Source of the DNA: Oegoconia quadripuncta
Lineage: Eukaryota > Arthropoda > Insecta > Lepidoptera > Autostichidae
Reading direction: 5' to 3'
DNA length: 64,000 nucleotides
Assembly: GCA_949316235.1 (NCBI GenBank)
Contig: OX438743.1
Location: 37,479,242 to 37,543,241, forward strand
In this document: positions 19,660 to 30,699 of the stretch, one piece after another
Layout of the letters: each line of letters begins with the position of its first letter
Numbering within the stretch: position 1 is the first letter of the stretch
Position numbers and translations under genes: made by a program
Notes under the pieces: generated by a model
The model's input: only the letters and a program-made list of their open reading frames with translations
What the model was told of the DNA's origin: nothing
Database searches by the model: none

Positions 19660-20000
19660 TTTTTACCCGACTGCCCAAGGAATGTAAGATGTATGTATGT
19701 CCGTTCCTTTGGCGCATCCTGTAGCCTAAATGGCTTAACCGATTTCGAAGTGCAAGGTGTCGTTAGATTCGACTTGGTACCCGAAGTGTCATAGGATCCC
19801 TTTCCGAAGCGGTGGTAGCTTGGACATACTGACTGACCGAAAAATGCTTAGCCCTATTTTTAATTCCAATAGCTTTAAATTGACATTCAACAAATGATAT
19901 CATGTATCTTACGTTGAAATAAAATGCTTGAGTTTGAGTTTGATACATTTTATGGTAAAAGTCCAACAGCTGTCGGATTTTTTTGGTTTTTAAATAAATA
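19660..20000 (+). repeat. Repeat family D, interrupted by a LINE tail
   Basis: The 5' portion (19660-19790) ends gtgtcataggat and the 3' portion resumes at about 19945 with acattttatggtaaaagtcc. In the 11-kb copy the two are contiguous (gtgtcataggacacatttta). The insert is the LINE tail described separately. Confidence 0.65.
19791..19944 (+). mobile_element. LINE tail B inserted in repeat D
   Basis: Ccgaagcggtggtagcttgg, acatactgactgaccgaaaa, atgcttagccctatttttaa, then ttgacattcaacaaatgata, tcatgtatcttacgttgaaa and a tttgag-repeat tail. Relatives: 50820-51330 (minus), 43990-44110 (plus), 63145-63250 (minus). A three-base gat at both junctions is the only sign of a target duplication. Confidence 0.7.
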
Positions 20001-20690
20001 GTTATTTAAATAATTTTGTTTTTAGGTTTATATAATATTATTTTTAATTGTTGTAATAACGATACCTACTTCCCACAAGCAGAAGTCGATGTTGTTCATG
20101 GACATATTGTAACGAAGTCTCAAATTAAATCTATATTTAGCAGAGAATAATTTGAAAGCTACACTGCAGATTTACCTCCGCAGGTTAATAAAGATACCTA
20201 TGACTCCGTAGCAAATAGGTATTCATAAGTACGAGTATATCGCTTCAATAGTGATCTATACACCCTTTTAGGTGGACTAAATAATATTTGAGCAAACGGT
20301 GCCTGAAAACACCGTTACGGCTTCACCCTTTTAGGGTTGACATATTAATATAGGTAGAGTGGAACGTGATATGAAGCGGTACTCCCATGGAGACCATTCT
20401 TTAAATGTGCCTTTAATTTTCAACTGATATCACAAAAGCGCCCCCGGGCTATACAGAATAAAATTTAAAAGAGCATTGCTATATAAGGGACTCAGTCTCA
20501 CAAGTAAAATACATTACATTTGTATATATTTTTTTAGATTTTTTTTGCGAAATGCGCGAAGTAGGCAAATGTTGATTAGCGAAACCAAGCAATGTCTGGC
20601 GCAGTTAGCTCTTGATGGGTGACCAGTAGTGGAATTTTATTACGAGTATTTTCGTCTACTTAAAGTAGACAGTGCCCTACGTGACTTTAT
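20001..20690. other. Mostly unassigned; local inverted repeats
   Basis: Near 20265-20340 acccttttagg occurs twice, and aacggtg pairs with caccgtt around tgaaaa. I cannot assign a class. Confidence 0.35.
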
Positions 20691-20984
20691 TGCTAACTTG
20701 GACCTCAGACTAATTAAAGAAAGAAATAGGGCGTGTAAGTAGGAAAAGAAGTTTTCCACTACCGCCCTCGGCCAATGAGAGTATATGGCACGTTAAATAG
20801 TTCATTCCGCTTGTTTTCAATTGAAAGCAGTCGAGCCAAGTCGGTGGCTCACAAGGGCAGCTTAAAACACTGACTGCCAGGTGGCCACCAGTCTGACATA
20901 AATTTACCAATCCCAGTGAGAGGAGGCTGTGCTGTACAGTAAAGACGTGTTAAGCGTTGATGATGAATTAGTTTCATTTACGGT

Positions 20985-21030
20985 TAGTTAGTTTCGCCTG
21001 TGACTTCGTTCACGTAGCTTTAGTTTACAT
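20985..21030 (+). repeat. RTE-like tail repeat, short fragment
   Basis: Gttagtttcgcctgtgactt, cgttcacgtagct resembles the start of the 2309 family. Confidence 0.4.
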
Positions 21031-21234
21031 TTCAAAGCGTTTAGTCGATGTCACTGGTGATTCGATAGATAGATAGATAAGCATTTATTTGCATCCATGT
21101 ACACACACACAACAAATTTTACTTATGAAAAATACAACTAAAACAATAAAACACAAGTACAGAAACAATAAATATTATGTGTGTGCCGCATTATACAAAA
21201 AGGCTACAGCTCAGTGTACGGATTTCATTGATAT

Positions 21235-21395
21235 TCATGATCATTATCATCATATCAGCCGCAGGACGTCGACTGCTGAATGTACACAGATGTGTCTCCC
21301 ACAGATTTCCAGAGTGACCGATTGGAAGCGGCCTGCAATGATTGTCTTACTCTGCGCTTGCAGTGCGTGGTCTCCAATCGAGAACATTTAATGCC
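21235..21395 (-). mobile_element. LINE 3' end, antisense
   Basis: Atcattatcatcatatcagc, cgcaggacgtcgactgctga, then tgaccgattggaagcggcct and gcaatg. On the minus strand this is the cagcagt-cgacgtcctg-gctgatat-gatgat end of a LINE, as at 49355-49495 in plus orientation. Confidence 0.55.
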
Positions 21396-21508
21396 CCACC
21401 AGCCATTACGAGACTAAAATCTAAATGTTACAAATTAGTTATTATTGCGTGCTACAGTGTATAAAGTACAAGACACGCCCAACTTTAATCTAACTTATAT
21501 TACAAATT

Positions 21509-21844
21509 AACGCCTCCGTGGCTCAATGTAAACAACGTTGGGTTTACGATTCGGAGGTTGCGGGTTCGATCCCCAGCGGGGTACATGTTTAAGTACTCGG
21601 TTTGGTTGGTAGTAGGGCATTTTAAATGTCCGTCTGGCTAGCTACAGCTACAAAGTTAATAACATTGTTGTGTTCCGGTTGACTGAGATAAGATAGCCAG
21701 TTCCCCAAATCTATTGGGGTTTCCGGGTCAGTAGGCTTCCCCCTTCGACCTCATCTTCACTTCACATCAGGTGTGATTGGGGTCAAGTACCAACCCGTTG
21801 TGCATAAAAAAAATGCGAAATAACATTCATAATATTTTTTGCTC
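21509..21844 (+). mobile_element. SINE-B, complete with 12-bp target duplication
   Basis: The tRNA-like head starts at 21511: cgcctccgtggctcaatgta, then ggttgcgggttcgatcccca. The body and tail follow (tccgtctggctagctacagc, gataagatagccagttcccc, ggggtttccgggtcagtagg, acatcaggtgtgattggggt, caacccgttgtgcataaaaa). The flanking duplication atattacaaatt lies at 21497-21508 and 21845-21856, so the inserted unit includes about 40 AT-rich bases after the A run. It is the best SINE-B reference in the window and is compatible with LINE-dependent insertion. Confidence 0.85.
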
Positions 21845-22006
21845 ATATTACAAATTCCTTCCGTCAAGCTTACCTGCAACATTTTTATAATATTTTGACT
21901 TGAAATTTTATCACTTGGCAACTAAAGCCGACGATGAAACGATTTTGTGAACTAAAAAGAAATACATAAACAAGAATAGTGTACCTTACAGGAGTGTTTA
22001 TTTGGT

Positions 22007-22140
22007 GACGACCTGTTTGGTTGCTATACCAAAAGGTCGCTGGTTCAAATCCCGCTAAGGGTATATGGTTGTATGATAATTACGGACATCTGTAACCGAG
22101 TTTTGGATGTTTTCATTTATAATAAGTGTATATACAAAAA
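22007..22140 (+). mobile_element. SINE-A, 5' part (split by a LINE)
   Basis: Gacgacctgtttggttgcta and box B tggttcaaatcccgctaagg, then body to tatacaaaaa at 22140. The 3' part continues at 22324-22425. Confidence 0.8.
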
Positions 22141-22300
22141 GGGATTCTTCGAAAGAAGGCGTCGCGGCAGACCGAAAAGGAGATGGCGGGATGAGTTGGA
22201 TAAGTTCCTAACCAATGGGTCGGAGGAGGCCCGGGACAGAGAGCTGTGGAGAGAGAGGAGGGAGGCCTTTGCCCAGCAGTGGTACAGTAAGGGATCCTAA
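22141..22300 (+). pseudogene. LINE polyprotein C-terminus, intact frame
   Basis: The frame encodes GFFERRRRGRPKRRWRDELD, then KFLTNGSEEARDRELWRERR and EAFAQQWYSKGS with a TAA-adjacent stop. RGRP..RW.D+L, then a.DR.lWr..rEAFaQQW is the usual end of endonuclease/RT polyproteins of lepidopteran LINEs. An ATG in the SINE at 22073 is in frame, so SINE and LINE together form a 75-codon chimera. That is accidental and there is no sign it is used. Confidence 0.75.
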
Positions 22301-22312
22301 TAAAATAAATAA
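22141..22312 (+). mobile_element. 172-bp LINE 3' end with 11-bp target duplication
   Basis: Inserted between atatacaaaaa at 22130-22140 and the same 11 bases at 22313-22323. It ends cctaataaaataaata. It is very short, as expected for a strongly 5'-truncated LINE copy, and carries the end of the LINE coding sequence in an undamaged frame. Confidence 0.85.
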
Positions 22313-22323
22313 ATATACAAAAA

Positions 22324-22425
22324 AAGTATTTGTGTATTATATATACCATCCGGTATCGATCATACAACTCTAGATATTTAGTGAGGATTTAAATGGCGTT
22401 GTGTGTATGACCAAGAATATTGTTT
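22324..22425 (+). mobile_element. SINE-A, 3' part
   Basis: Aagtatttgtgtattatata, ccatccggtatcgatcatac, then aatggcgttgtgtgtatgac completes the SINE that starts at 22007. Confidence 0.75.
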
Positions 22426-22554
22426 ATATTCGCTGCTCTTACATGTCTTAATATATGCACATGTGTTAACTTCCTAAGGGTCTGTTACTACCCATTATCT
22501 ACATCAATAAGTATAGAAAGGCTATAATCATCAACAGCGTTACACGTCTCCACT

Positions 22555-23110
22555 GTTGGTGCATTTATTGCAGAGAAATGATTCAGTTCCATTTTGAGGT
22601 ATACCTGAAATTGGAAGCTATATTTATTAGGTGTAGCTACACTCTGATTGTAACATAGTAGCATGGAATTCAAAGGATTGCCATCAAAGCCGAAATGCAG
22701 TGCACCGAGAAGTAATTAATTTGAGTACGTAGACTATCAAGTAACATATAGGAGATAGGACCCAGCAACTTAATTAGTAACAAAGGACTGCAATACACAC
22801 TATGCAATTGTATGAGTATGCACAGTTGCATTAGATTTTTGAACTAATTTTACGAGTTTTCAAATAGGTATACTACATACAAACATAACGTCATGAATTT
22901 TATCCCAAATGCGGTGGTCAGCGACATCCCAAACGAAAGTGTTTGGGTGTTAACTTTTCGTAATGTACCGAAATTCACACGTGACAGAGAGTGAGCCCAT
23001 CGCCGCTTAAACATGCAAATCTTTTGATGTTTTTTAGTGAAAAGTCTCTTAGTCGTCTTTAACGACACCCACGGGAGGGGTGGGTTGGTTCTATTCTTTT
23101 TGCGTGCCGA
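22555..23110 (-). repeat. Repeat family R4, long copy
   Basis: Runs from a gcagagaaatgattcagttc block through aattggaagctatatttatt, gtacgtagactatcaagtaa, tgcattagatttttgaacta, caaataggtatactacatac, to gacacccacgggaggggtgg gttggttctattc. It is collinear with 47893-48665, which has an extra 180-base LINE tail at the point corresponding to about 22852 here. A 92-codon minus-strand ORF (22850-23128) is not conserved in the other copy and is not a gene. Confidence 0.75.
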
Positions 23111-23574
23111 ATCCACATGGCAATTCATTCTAAAACATGATCCTAGCTAATCCTAGTTTACTATAGTTACTCTAACTTTACGCGTGCGAGTGTTTTGTAC
23201 ACGTGTAAGTGGTCAGTGTGACGTCAGAGGCTCATCATTCCACCCAAAAGGGAAAGGGTCTGTTTAAAAATTAAATACGTAAACACAGAAAGGGTCGTTC
23301 AAAAAGACCGACACTTCGGGACTCCCCATTAAGTTACATTTTCACACGAGTATATTTGTGCTTTTATAAAGGGTGTTGTTGGTTTTTAGAAGCGTATAAA
23401 TAGCTCTTAATATGCAGTTGCACGATGGACGTTTTAGCGAAATCGTTTCATGGCAGACAGTTTGGGTTTTAAAATGTTCTTCAAATATTCGACGATATTT
23501 TGAAATTTGATAGGAATTTTTGTTAGTATTGTCAACAAATATCGAAATAAAGATCTATTATTGGTACCATAACA

Positions 23575-23828
23575 CATATATGAGGGGTATAGGCCGTAGT
23601 CCACCACGCTGGCTCAATGCGGGTTGAGGACTTCACATGCCTTTGAATTTTTAATCTCAGGCATGCAGGTTTCGTCGTGATGTTTTCCTTCACCGCTTGG
23701 AAGTAGTCGGATAAATGCACATAAGTAATTAAATTAAATTTAAAAACACATTGGTACATGACCTGCCTGGGAATCGAACCCCGACCTCCCAAATTGGGAC
23801 ACCGCAACCTCTGAGCCATCGACGCAAT
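23575..23828 (-). mobile_element. SINE-C copy
   Basis: Reverse-complemented: gcgtcgatggctcagaggtt, then a box B-like ggggttcgattcccaggcag, gtcatgtaccaatgtg, the aaatttaatttaattactta block, atgcctgagattaaaaattc, and cagcgtggtggactacggcc. The window has four other members (29938, 36885, 45010, 57703). The minus-strand ORF 23532-23819 is this SINE read as protein. Confidence 0.75.
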
Positions 23829-24429
23829 TCTTTTTACAAGCTTTTTATTCGTTTAGTCTGCAGTGTTCGTGTAAGTAATACGTTTCAAAAGCAAACCATT
23901 TTTCAACCATTTGCTGATAGCTGATTGGGCTGAAATTTGGCATATTTATGTAAATTCGGTGGCAATGCAATATTATGATACCATCCAGCTGATCTGATAA
24001 TGGAGCCGGGATGTAGGGATTCCTTGATGGCAAATGGCAAGATAGATAATGTTTTATGTATCTAGATATTTAAGTTACGTTACATACCTTTTGTAATAAT
24101 TAATATCGCGGCGGGTCAGCGATCTCATTCGCACTACACACAAACCTTTTACAGGTTTTCGTAGGCGACTTATAGTGAAGATTGTTTAAATAATGTTCTA
24201 TGGATAAATAAAGAAAAAAAAAGTCGAATTTGGGTTAGTTTGTTCTGTTGTCATCAGCACTTTCCATTACACATGATAACGAGAGTCTGAATTGCCAAGG
24301 GAACTCCTTGCTGGATTTTATGTTACTCGTTTTTGTACTAGAATAATATGAGACAATCGTGATGCAGTATTAAAAGCTTCTTTTTAAAAGTATTTTTAAT
24401 GTAGAACTTATTTCAATTTAAGGCAGTCG

Positions 24430-24625
24430 TTAAGCTAAGTCCATCTGTCCGTCAGGCTGTCTGGTGGCCACTAATCTGATACAAATCTACCAATAAGCGT
24501 TGAGCCCGCGTGGTGGATGGCCCCTACCTTCCCCCACCAGTGACAGATGTACTAATCTCTATCAACAGTGAAATCTTGCTCTTTCAGAAGAGGTAGTAGC
24601 TTAGACCTACTGATAAATAAATGTT
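24430..24625. repeat. LINE-like fragment
   Basis: Gtcaggctgtctggtggcca, ctaatctgatacaaatctac, caataagcg resembles 20862-20915 (ccaggtggccaccagtctga, cataaatttaccaat). Downstream, agaagaggtagtagcttaga, cctactgataaataaatgtt resembles the start of LINE tail B. Confidence 0.4.
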
Positions 24626-24632
24626 AAGGCCC

Positions 24633-24826
24633 TTTTTTTTTTCGCGGGGAAATGCGTTACGCGTACCGCTCGCCTGGGGGACGGCGAGACGGTTATGTGG
24701 GACTCCCCTCCCTAACGGGAGGGATACCCACTAAAACCCCGCGGCGACCTTCTTCGGCAGTAGGGAGGACCTGGGAACGCATAAGCGGCTCCAGGCCCCC
24801 CCCCCCCGCCCTGCCCCCCCTCACAA
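24633..24826 (-). mobile_element. R1-like LINE, diverged short copy
   Basis: T run (24633-24642), then cgcggggaaatgcgttacgc, gttatgtgggactcccctcc, tacccactaaaaccccgcgg, and ggcagtagggaggacctggg, the same order as 5838-6000. It has a C run near 24798 and no recognisable target duplication. It represents an older or different subfamily. Confidence 0.75.
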
Positions 24827-24829
24827 GAA

Positions 24830-26299
24830 CCGCTACGCATTGACGATGGAAAATTGCCACTTGGAAAACGTTGATTCAATAACCAGTCAATTGTAGGCTT
24901 GATAAAGCCACTAACGTATAAAGAATGTTATGTAAACGCCACACAGATTATTCGCTAATAGTTTGCCGTTGAACATTCTTAATAACATAATTAATAATAT
25001 TAATAGCGGTTGTGGCGACAGATTGGTGCAATGGTGTCATGGAGCACCTGGTTTTGTACCCCTGTGTACCCTTCAACGGCCAAGTCACACAACATTAACT
25101 ATAATAATAAAGAAATCGCAGTAAGGAACCTTACACTTGGCACGACTTTGTATAGATTTCATTACTTTTTAGAGATAATCAAGCAGCTCCATCGAGACTT
25201 GGCTAGTTTTTTACAGAATGTTTTTGGTGGGATTTCACTTCTTTTTGTAGAAACGTGGGAATAATATATATGCCCACGTTTCTGCAAATACACTTGATAC
25301 TGCAAGTTGAGTCAGTTCTACCATACACCAAGAAAGATATTGAATGGAAGAGACAAGACCCGTCTTTGGGCATATCAACTACTTGGTAGCCACTAAGTTC
25401 ATCGTCGTCTTTTAATATTATCGACATTTTTTACGATAATTATTATCTTGCGAAATCAAACACAATTAAACTCAACGACCTTTAGTATATGGACAACAAA
25501 TCAGAAATACCGATAATATTTAGACTAAAACCTACTTATATCTTTAAGACTTCTTTTGTCTTAATAAAAAAAACTTAAAGAAAATATTACTCTGCCTACT
25601 CAATCTATACAAACTATAAGCAAAACGTTAACTCTTAATTATTAGACAAGTGTCAATATAATTAATTATCAATGAACTTTCTACCAAAGGTACTACCTAC
25701 CTAGTACTGAAATACAGCTAAATTAATGATATTTTTAAACGAAACGAAGTAATATCTAACTAAATAAACTAAACTAGAATACTAGAAAAGTACTTATAAA
25801 CACGAACGCGATTCGAAGTACTGCCTAACTGTAAATTAAACCTAGAAAACTAAAAGTAGCTACTAAATAATTAACAATTAAATAAAGTATTCAATTGCAA
25901 CTTCTTTTAATTCTGATAATTAAGTAATAATCAGTAATCCGTCACTAACCATATAATTCCTAACCTGTTTAAATCTTTGAATTAATATAATAACAACCTG
26001 CCAATTAACCTTAGCAAACCTCACGAAATAATCAGCGAAATCAACGAAATGCAAATAATTCCTCCTAATCCCTAGCAAACATTTTCAAGCGCAATAGAAG
26101 AATGTCGTAAACGACTGTAACGCGGCCGGTTGCCACTTTGCCATATAAGGTTATCGGAAAAACAAAACGTAAGCGCGTTTTAAAATACAGTCAACGCCAT
26201 CTAGCGACGCGTGCGGGTATCACCGCTACTCTTAGCCAATGCATTATATTTTGACCAAATTTTCGTTTGTTTATTTAATTTGTGTAACGTTTGAGTAGA
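24830..26299. other. No recognised feature
   Basis: A long AT-rich tract without a recognised repeat or gene. Short ORFs on both strands near 25010-25427 share no motifs with known families. Confidence 0.4.
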
Positions 26300-26880
26300 A
26301 TAAAATTAATCGTTTGACTATTTCTTCTTGTAAACTTGTAATAAGTATAAGTAAGTATAAGTATAATAGCCAGTCTAGTCTTATCCAGAGTTTTCCTTTA
26401 ATTTTATTTATATTCGTATTAAAAGCAGAAGGGGAGGCATTCGCCCAGCAGTGGGACGCTATAGGCTAGCTTAAATTAGAAGATGTGTCCCACTACGCTG
26501 GACAGTCGAATTTTTTATGTACCAATAGTAGAAGGGGGCATTACCATATCTCTAATACAGCTGGGACCAGCTGAGGGTTCTTCGTCAGATATAAAGTTAA
26601 TCGTTCGACTATTTCTTCTTGTAAACTTGTAAGTATAAGTATAAAAGCCAGTGTAGTCTTATCCTGAGTTTTCCTTTAATTTTATTTATATGCATATTAT
26701 AAGCAGAAGGGGAAGCATGCGCCCAGCAGTGGGATGCTATAGGCTAGATTAAATTATAAGATGTGTCCCACTACGCTGGATTTTTGCAATGACAGTCGAT
26801 TTTTCTATGTACCAATAGTAGAAGGGGGCATTACCATATCTCTAATACAGCTGAGACCAGCTGAGGGTTCTTCATCAGAT
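26300..26880. repeat. Direct tandem duplication, about 290 bp per unit
   Basis: Unit 1 is 26300-26590 and unit 2 is 26591-26880. Both begin ataaa[a/g]ttaatcgtt, pass through gactatttcttcttgtaaac, attcgcccagcagtgggacg (LINE end; cat-gcgcccagcagtgggatg in unit 2), and end ctgagggttcttc[g/a]tcagat. Substitutions and small indels show it is not brand new, but the units are still easily aligned. The junction lies within ORF-free sequence. Confidence 0.9.
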
Positions 26881-27119
26881 ACTTCAGACCTTCGATTTTT
26901 GACATCAAATGAAGCGGCCCACCAAGTTGAATATTTTTTGTAAAGGCGGTATATGTCGATCTCTAATAGTTTGGTTGGGCTCTTGTGTTTCCTAATCAGG
27001 ATCACCAGGTACTCCAGATCTTCGATTATCCTAGTTTTTATAGTTTTCCCTTTATGTGGCCATTGAACCATAACTCTGTACCAAATTTCAGCTCTCTGAG
27101 TTTATGGGAAGTACTAGTT

Positions 27120-27575
27120 CTATTTTGATGATCATGAGTGAGTGAGTGAGTGAGTGAGTGTCATAAATGCGAAACTTTGCTTTCGCTTAACTTCGGAACT
27201 AAATGACCTACAGACTTGAAATTTTGGATTTTAAGTATGTGATTATAGCTTACTGGATGACGAAAATTTCTGCGTTCTAGTCTTATCCAGAGCTTCTAAA
27301 ATTGGGGCCTGAAAATGCGGCGAAATGGTTCCAGTAAAGGATGGTACGGCAGTGTTTGCTTCGCGCTCGACTTGGCGGGGGCACTGCCGTGCCCCCAGAT
27401 TGTGTTTCACTAGAAATTTGTATTTTTTACAGCAATATTATGAGGCCGCATCTTTGTATTCTATATTAATTTCAAATTGATACCTCCCCTCGTTTCTGAG
27501 TAAAAGGGCCTTGCCACACGGACAGACAGACAACAAAGTAATCCGGGTTCCTATTGAGGCACGAAACCCTAAAAA
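27120..27575 (+). repeat. (GAGT)n followed by a dispersed repeat
   Basis: Agtg units run from 27136 to about 27160. Downstream: tcataaatgcgaaactttgc, ttggcgggggcactgccgtg, then ggacagacagacaacaaagt and aatccgggttcctattgagg, ending caaaccctaaaa-like. The end resembles a very common lepidopteran repeat terminating in cggaaccctaaaa. That comparison is from memory. Confidence 0.45.
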
Positions 27576-28270
27576 AAACAAAATATGAAGTAAGTTTTGC
27601 TTGAAATGTTCTAAAGTACTTTTAACTATTAATCGTCACCATGTGTATATAAATATGTATGAATACAGTAAAATAAGTCATGACTCAGACTAAGGTTAGT
27701 TTATTCTATACGGAGTAATAAATTTACGCGAGTCAGACACACACTTACCCAATTTTTTAGCTTTCATGTGATTCCGAATGCAGAACAACAAGTCAACATT
27801 ACAGAACAAAAAAGCTTTTCCCAAAAACATTCCTTTTGTATGGCATTTCGTATCTCATATATTTTCGTAAAGCTGTAGAATAAGTAGTTTATCCCCTTAT
27901 GGGATCAAACATTGAGTTTAGTGTATAGTGAGCCCGTAAGGCCCTTTCAGATACAAACTTGTTAAAAAGTACCAAGATAAACATACATAATTGCGGCTTT
28001 CTCGTTTCACGTAGTATTCAGTAAAGCGAAGTTAATTTCTACTTGTCTGCAACATAAAACGCAAAAGGATCTGCGTTAAACATCCAACTCTTGTTACAGT
28101 GTAGGGTTAGAACAAAGGCTTTTTGCTGAACAACTGTAATTAATTATTTAGTTTCATCACTTTGTTATAGATAGACCTTACTTTTATTTCACTCGGGGTC
28201 GAGGTTGTAAGAAACACGAACCATTTTGTAAGAAAAACTTTATTTTGTAATAATTCTACTGAGCCTTATT
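27576..28270. other. No recognised feature
   Basis: Nothing assigned. Confidence 0.35.
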
Positions 28271-28274
28271 TGTA

Positions 28275-28370
28275 GGCTTCTACTGAAATCGCGTGCTTCA
28301 TCTTCGGCCACATCGTCACTTCCCATCAGGTGAGATTAAAAGCATATCCAGTAAAATGAAAAAAAAATAA
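28275..28370 (+). mobile_element. LINE 3' tail fragment (L-cac family)
   Basis: Aaatcgcgtgcttcatcttc, ggccacatcgtcacttccca, tcaggtgagattaaaagcat and an A run. Same tail as the LINE at 40345-40678, opposite orientation. Confidence 0.6.
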
Positions 28371-29038
28371 CATCTGTGAGAAATGAAGCGGCGGTAGGAA
28401 CTTGCAGGGCTCATTGACGGAAATAGATATTTGAAAAGATAGCTGTGAAATACTTCCTGTGAGGAATCCAAATAAACACAGACAGAATAATTAAATAGGT
28501 GTCGATTAATAAAGTTGGGTATCATTTCTTTAGATTATTTTTCTCTATGTTTTTTGCCATGTTAATTGGAAATTTAAAACTACTGCTATTGCATTGTATC
28601 GAAGCAAAACTGGACTAAAATTTTGCCCTGGTCTCCTAAACCATATAAAAAATAGAAAACAAATATGAAATAAATGAAATATTTGTGAGATAAAATCATT
28701 CAAAAACTATTCTAGCACAATTATGCCAATTGAAAATAGCCACTCGTCATTGTAAAAGTTGTTATAAATATGTGGTGATATTTTCTTATCGGAAAACTTT
28801 TCTGTACCACTTTATCTGGATGTCTTTCTTGCAAATCAGATGTACAATTTGAATGAATCAGTCCTTTTACCCATCATCATATATTTAAATGTTGTTATTA
28901 TTGCTGAGAATGTAAAGATGGTTCACTGGTATATTCACCAATAGATTCGAATATTATTTAGGTGATCGATTCATGCAAGGCGTACAGTACGCAGGTATTA
29001 CAGTTGAATTATAATTCCATCTCAAAATGAATTATATC
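28371..29038. other. No recognised feature
   Basis: Nothing assigned. Confidence 0.35.
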
Positions 29039-29040
29039 TA

Positions 29041-29389
29041 CAGGGTGAATTTGAATTCGTGTAATTCTCATTAACTGGTGACGCCACTCATGATTACATA
29101 CAACTTTCCCCAAGGAAACATAGTCAAATTTGATCAAATACACATACAAACAATTTTTGGCTGGTGACTCCACTCCTGATTACGAACAACTTTCTCATAG
29201 GAACCATAGCTGAATTCAACTGAAAATTGTTGGACTTCCATACTAAAGATGGTTTCAGAATGGTTTACTTTGTATGGGTAATCGAAATTGTTTTGATCGA
29301 ATTCGACTATGGTTCCTTGGGGAAAATTGTTCGTAATCAGGAGTAGAGTCACCAGTAAACAGGAATTACACGAATACAAATTCACCCTG
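29041..29389. mobile_element. MITE with CAGGGTGAATTTG ends and internal duplication
   Basis: Ends: cagggtgaatttgaattcgt at 29041 and the complement of cagggtgaatttgtattcgt ending at 29389, with TA on both sides. Inverted similarity continues inward (ctggtgac.ccactc.tgattac, caactttccccaaggaa, catagtc.aatt.gatcaaa) for about 100 bases. Inside the left half a third copy of the block (tggtgactccactcctgatt, acgaacaactttc) occurs near 29162. No coding capacity; probably a Tc1/mariner-type non-autonomous element. Confidence 0.85.
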
Positions 29390-29578
29390 TATAGTTTCTA
29401 TCATTTCGTCAATAACAATTGTTATATAATTGATTACCGATTCTATAAATAAGTGTTTTGTATATGACAGTGACATTTTGTTTGGTGGTAGAAACAAGCG
29501 TATTAAAAGAAGTGTACGGTCTATGTAGTTTCTGTTCCTATCACGCTACCGTTTACACAGGTACAGTTTCGCATACCT

Positions 29579-29882
29579 TTTTTTTTTTTTTTTTTTTTTT
29601 TCGAGGGGAAATACGTTTACGCATTCGACCCGCCGCTGTGGGGCAGCGACGGGGATATGTGGGACTCCCCGCTCCAATGACAGGAGCGGGACTACCCACT
29701 AAAACCCCCCGGCGACCTTCCTCGGCAGTAGGGAGGACCTGGGAACGCATAAGCGGCTCCAGGTCGTCCCCCGCCCCGCCTCCCCTCACAAGGGGAGGCC
29801 CGTTCCCGGAGGGCGGCTAGCGCGCCCTCCGCGGGAGCACTGTCGAGCCCCACACCGCGATCAGCGAGCGGTATGAGGCGTG
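29579..29882 (-). mobile_element. R1-like LINE, 304 bp, 14-bp target duplication
   Basis: Flanked by agtttcgcatacct at 29565-29578 and 29883-29896. The T run at the left is the poly(A) of the minus-strand element. The body is almost identical to 5838-6117, differing at only a few positions, which points to a shared recent source. Overlapping ORFs on both strands are GC-driven. Confidence 0.9.
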
Positions 29883-29937
29883 AGTTTCGCATACCTACAG
29901 GTCTGTAGAAAGGTTAATGGTTGTTGTTGGTTCAATA

Positions 29938-30212
29938 TTTTTATCATCATCATCTCGGCCTTCCCTCGTATAATAAGGGAGTATGGGCCATAGTCTACCA
30001 CGTTGGCCCAATGCAAGTTTGGGACGTCACATGCCTTAGAATTTTTATTTCTCAGGCATGCAGGTTTCATCACGATGTTTTCTTCCACCGTTTCAGAGCA
30101 GTCGGATAAATGCACAGAAGTAAATACATTAAATTTAAAAAATCATTGGTACACGGCCTGTCTGGGAATCGAACCCGGACCTCCGAAATTCGGAGACTGT
30201 GGAGACGCTACG
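29938..30212 (-). mobile_element. SINE-C copy
   Basis: Catcatcatctcggccttcc, ctcgtataataagggagtat, gggccatagtctaccacgtt, tctcaggcatgcaggtttca, then acggcctgtctgggaatcga acccggacctcc: the tRNA-like box B in reverse near the right end. Confidence 0.75.
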
Positions 30213-30699
30213 CCAATATTTTTATGTTAAACATTATATCGACAAACAATTAAATGGAGAATGGTTCAGATTCAAGGTAGGTTACTAGATTGGGAGAGTT
30301 TGCAATTCAGGAACCTTGAGCTATCCATGCGCCACTTGAACGAACCCACGTCATGTGTGGATTGAGGGAAAGGTTGATTCCATTATTTATACATGCTTGT
30401 CATGTCAATACTCTAGTTAGTAATTTTATTAGACTATGTATGGAACTATACTTGTATTATAAATGAGTAAGTTTCTTTGTTTGAATTAATTTTTTGCACG
30501 AAAACAGCTTCAGTATCGGAGAAGCAAGACGCTTTTATATCCAAAATAATATAAATTTTAAAGCATCTAAAAAGCATTTAGAAGAACAACGCGAAGTTCA
30601 TTTGTGACCATATGTCGACTTGTATTGTCTCTGATTACTTTCTGAATAGTGATACATTTCAATTAGGTACACCTATTAAATATCTGTCTAAACAACTTG
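30213..30699. other. No recognised feature
   Basis: Nothing assigned. Confidence 0.35.

Noticed and set aside
23532..23819. 95-codon ORF on the minus strand
   Set aside because: It is SINE-C read as protein; other copies of the SINE do not keep the frame.
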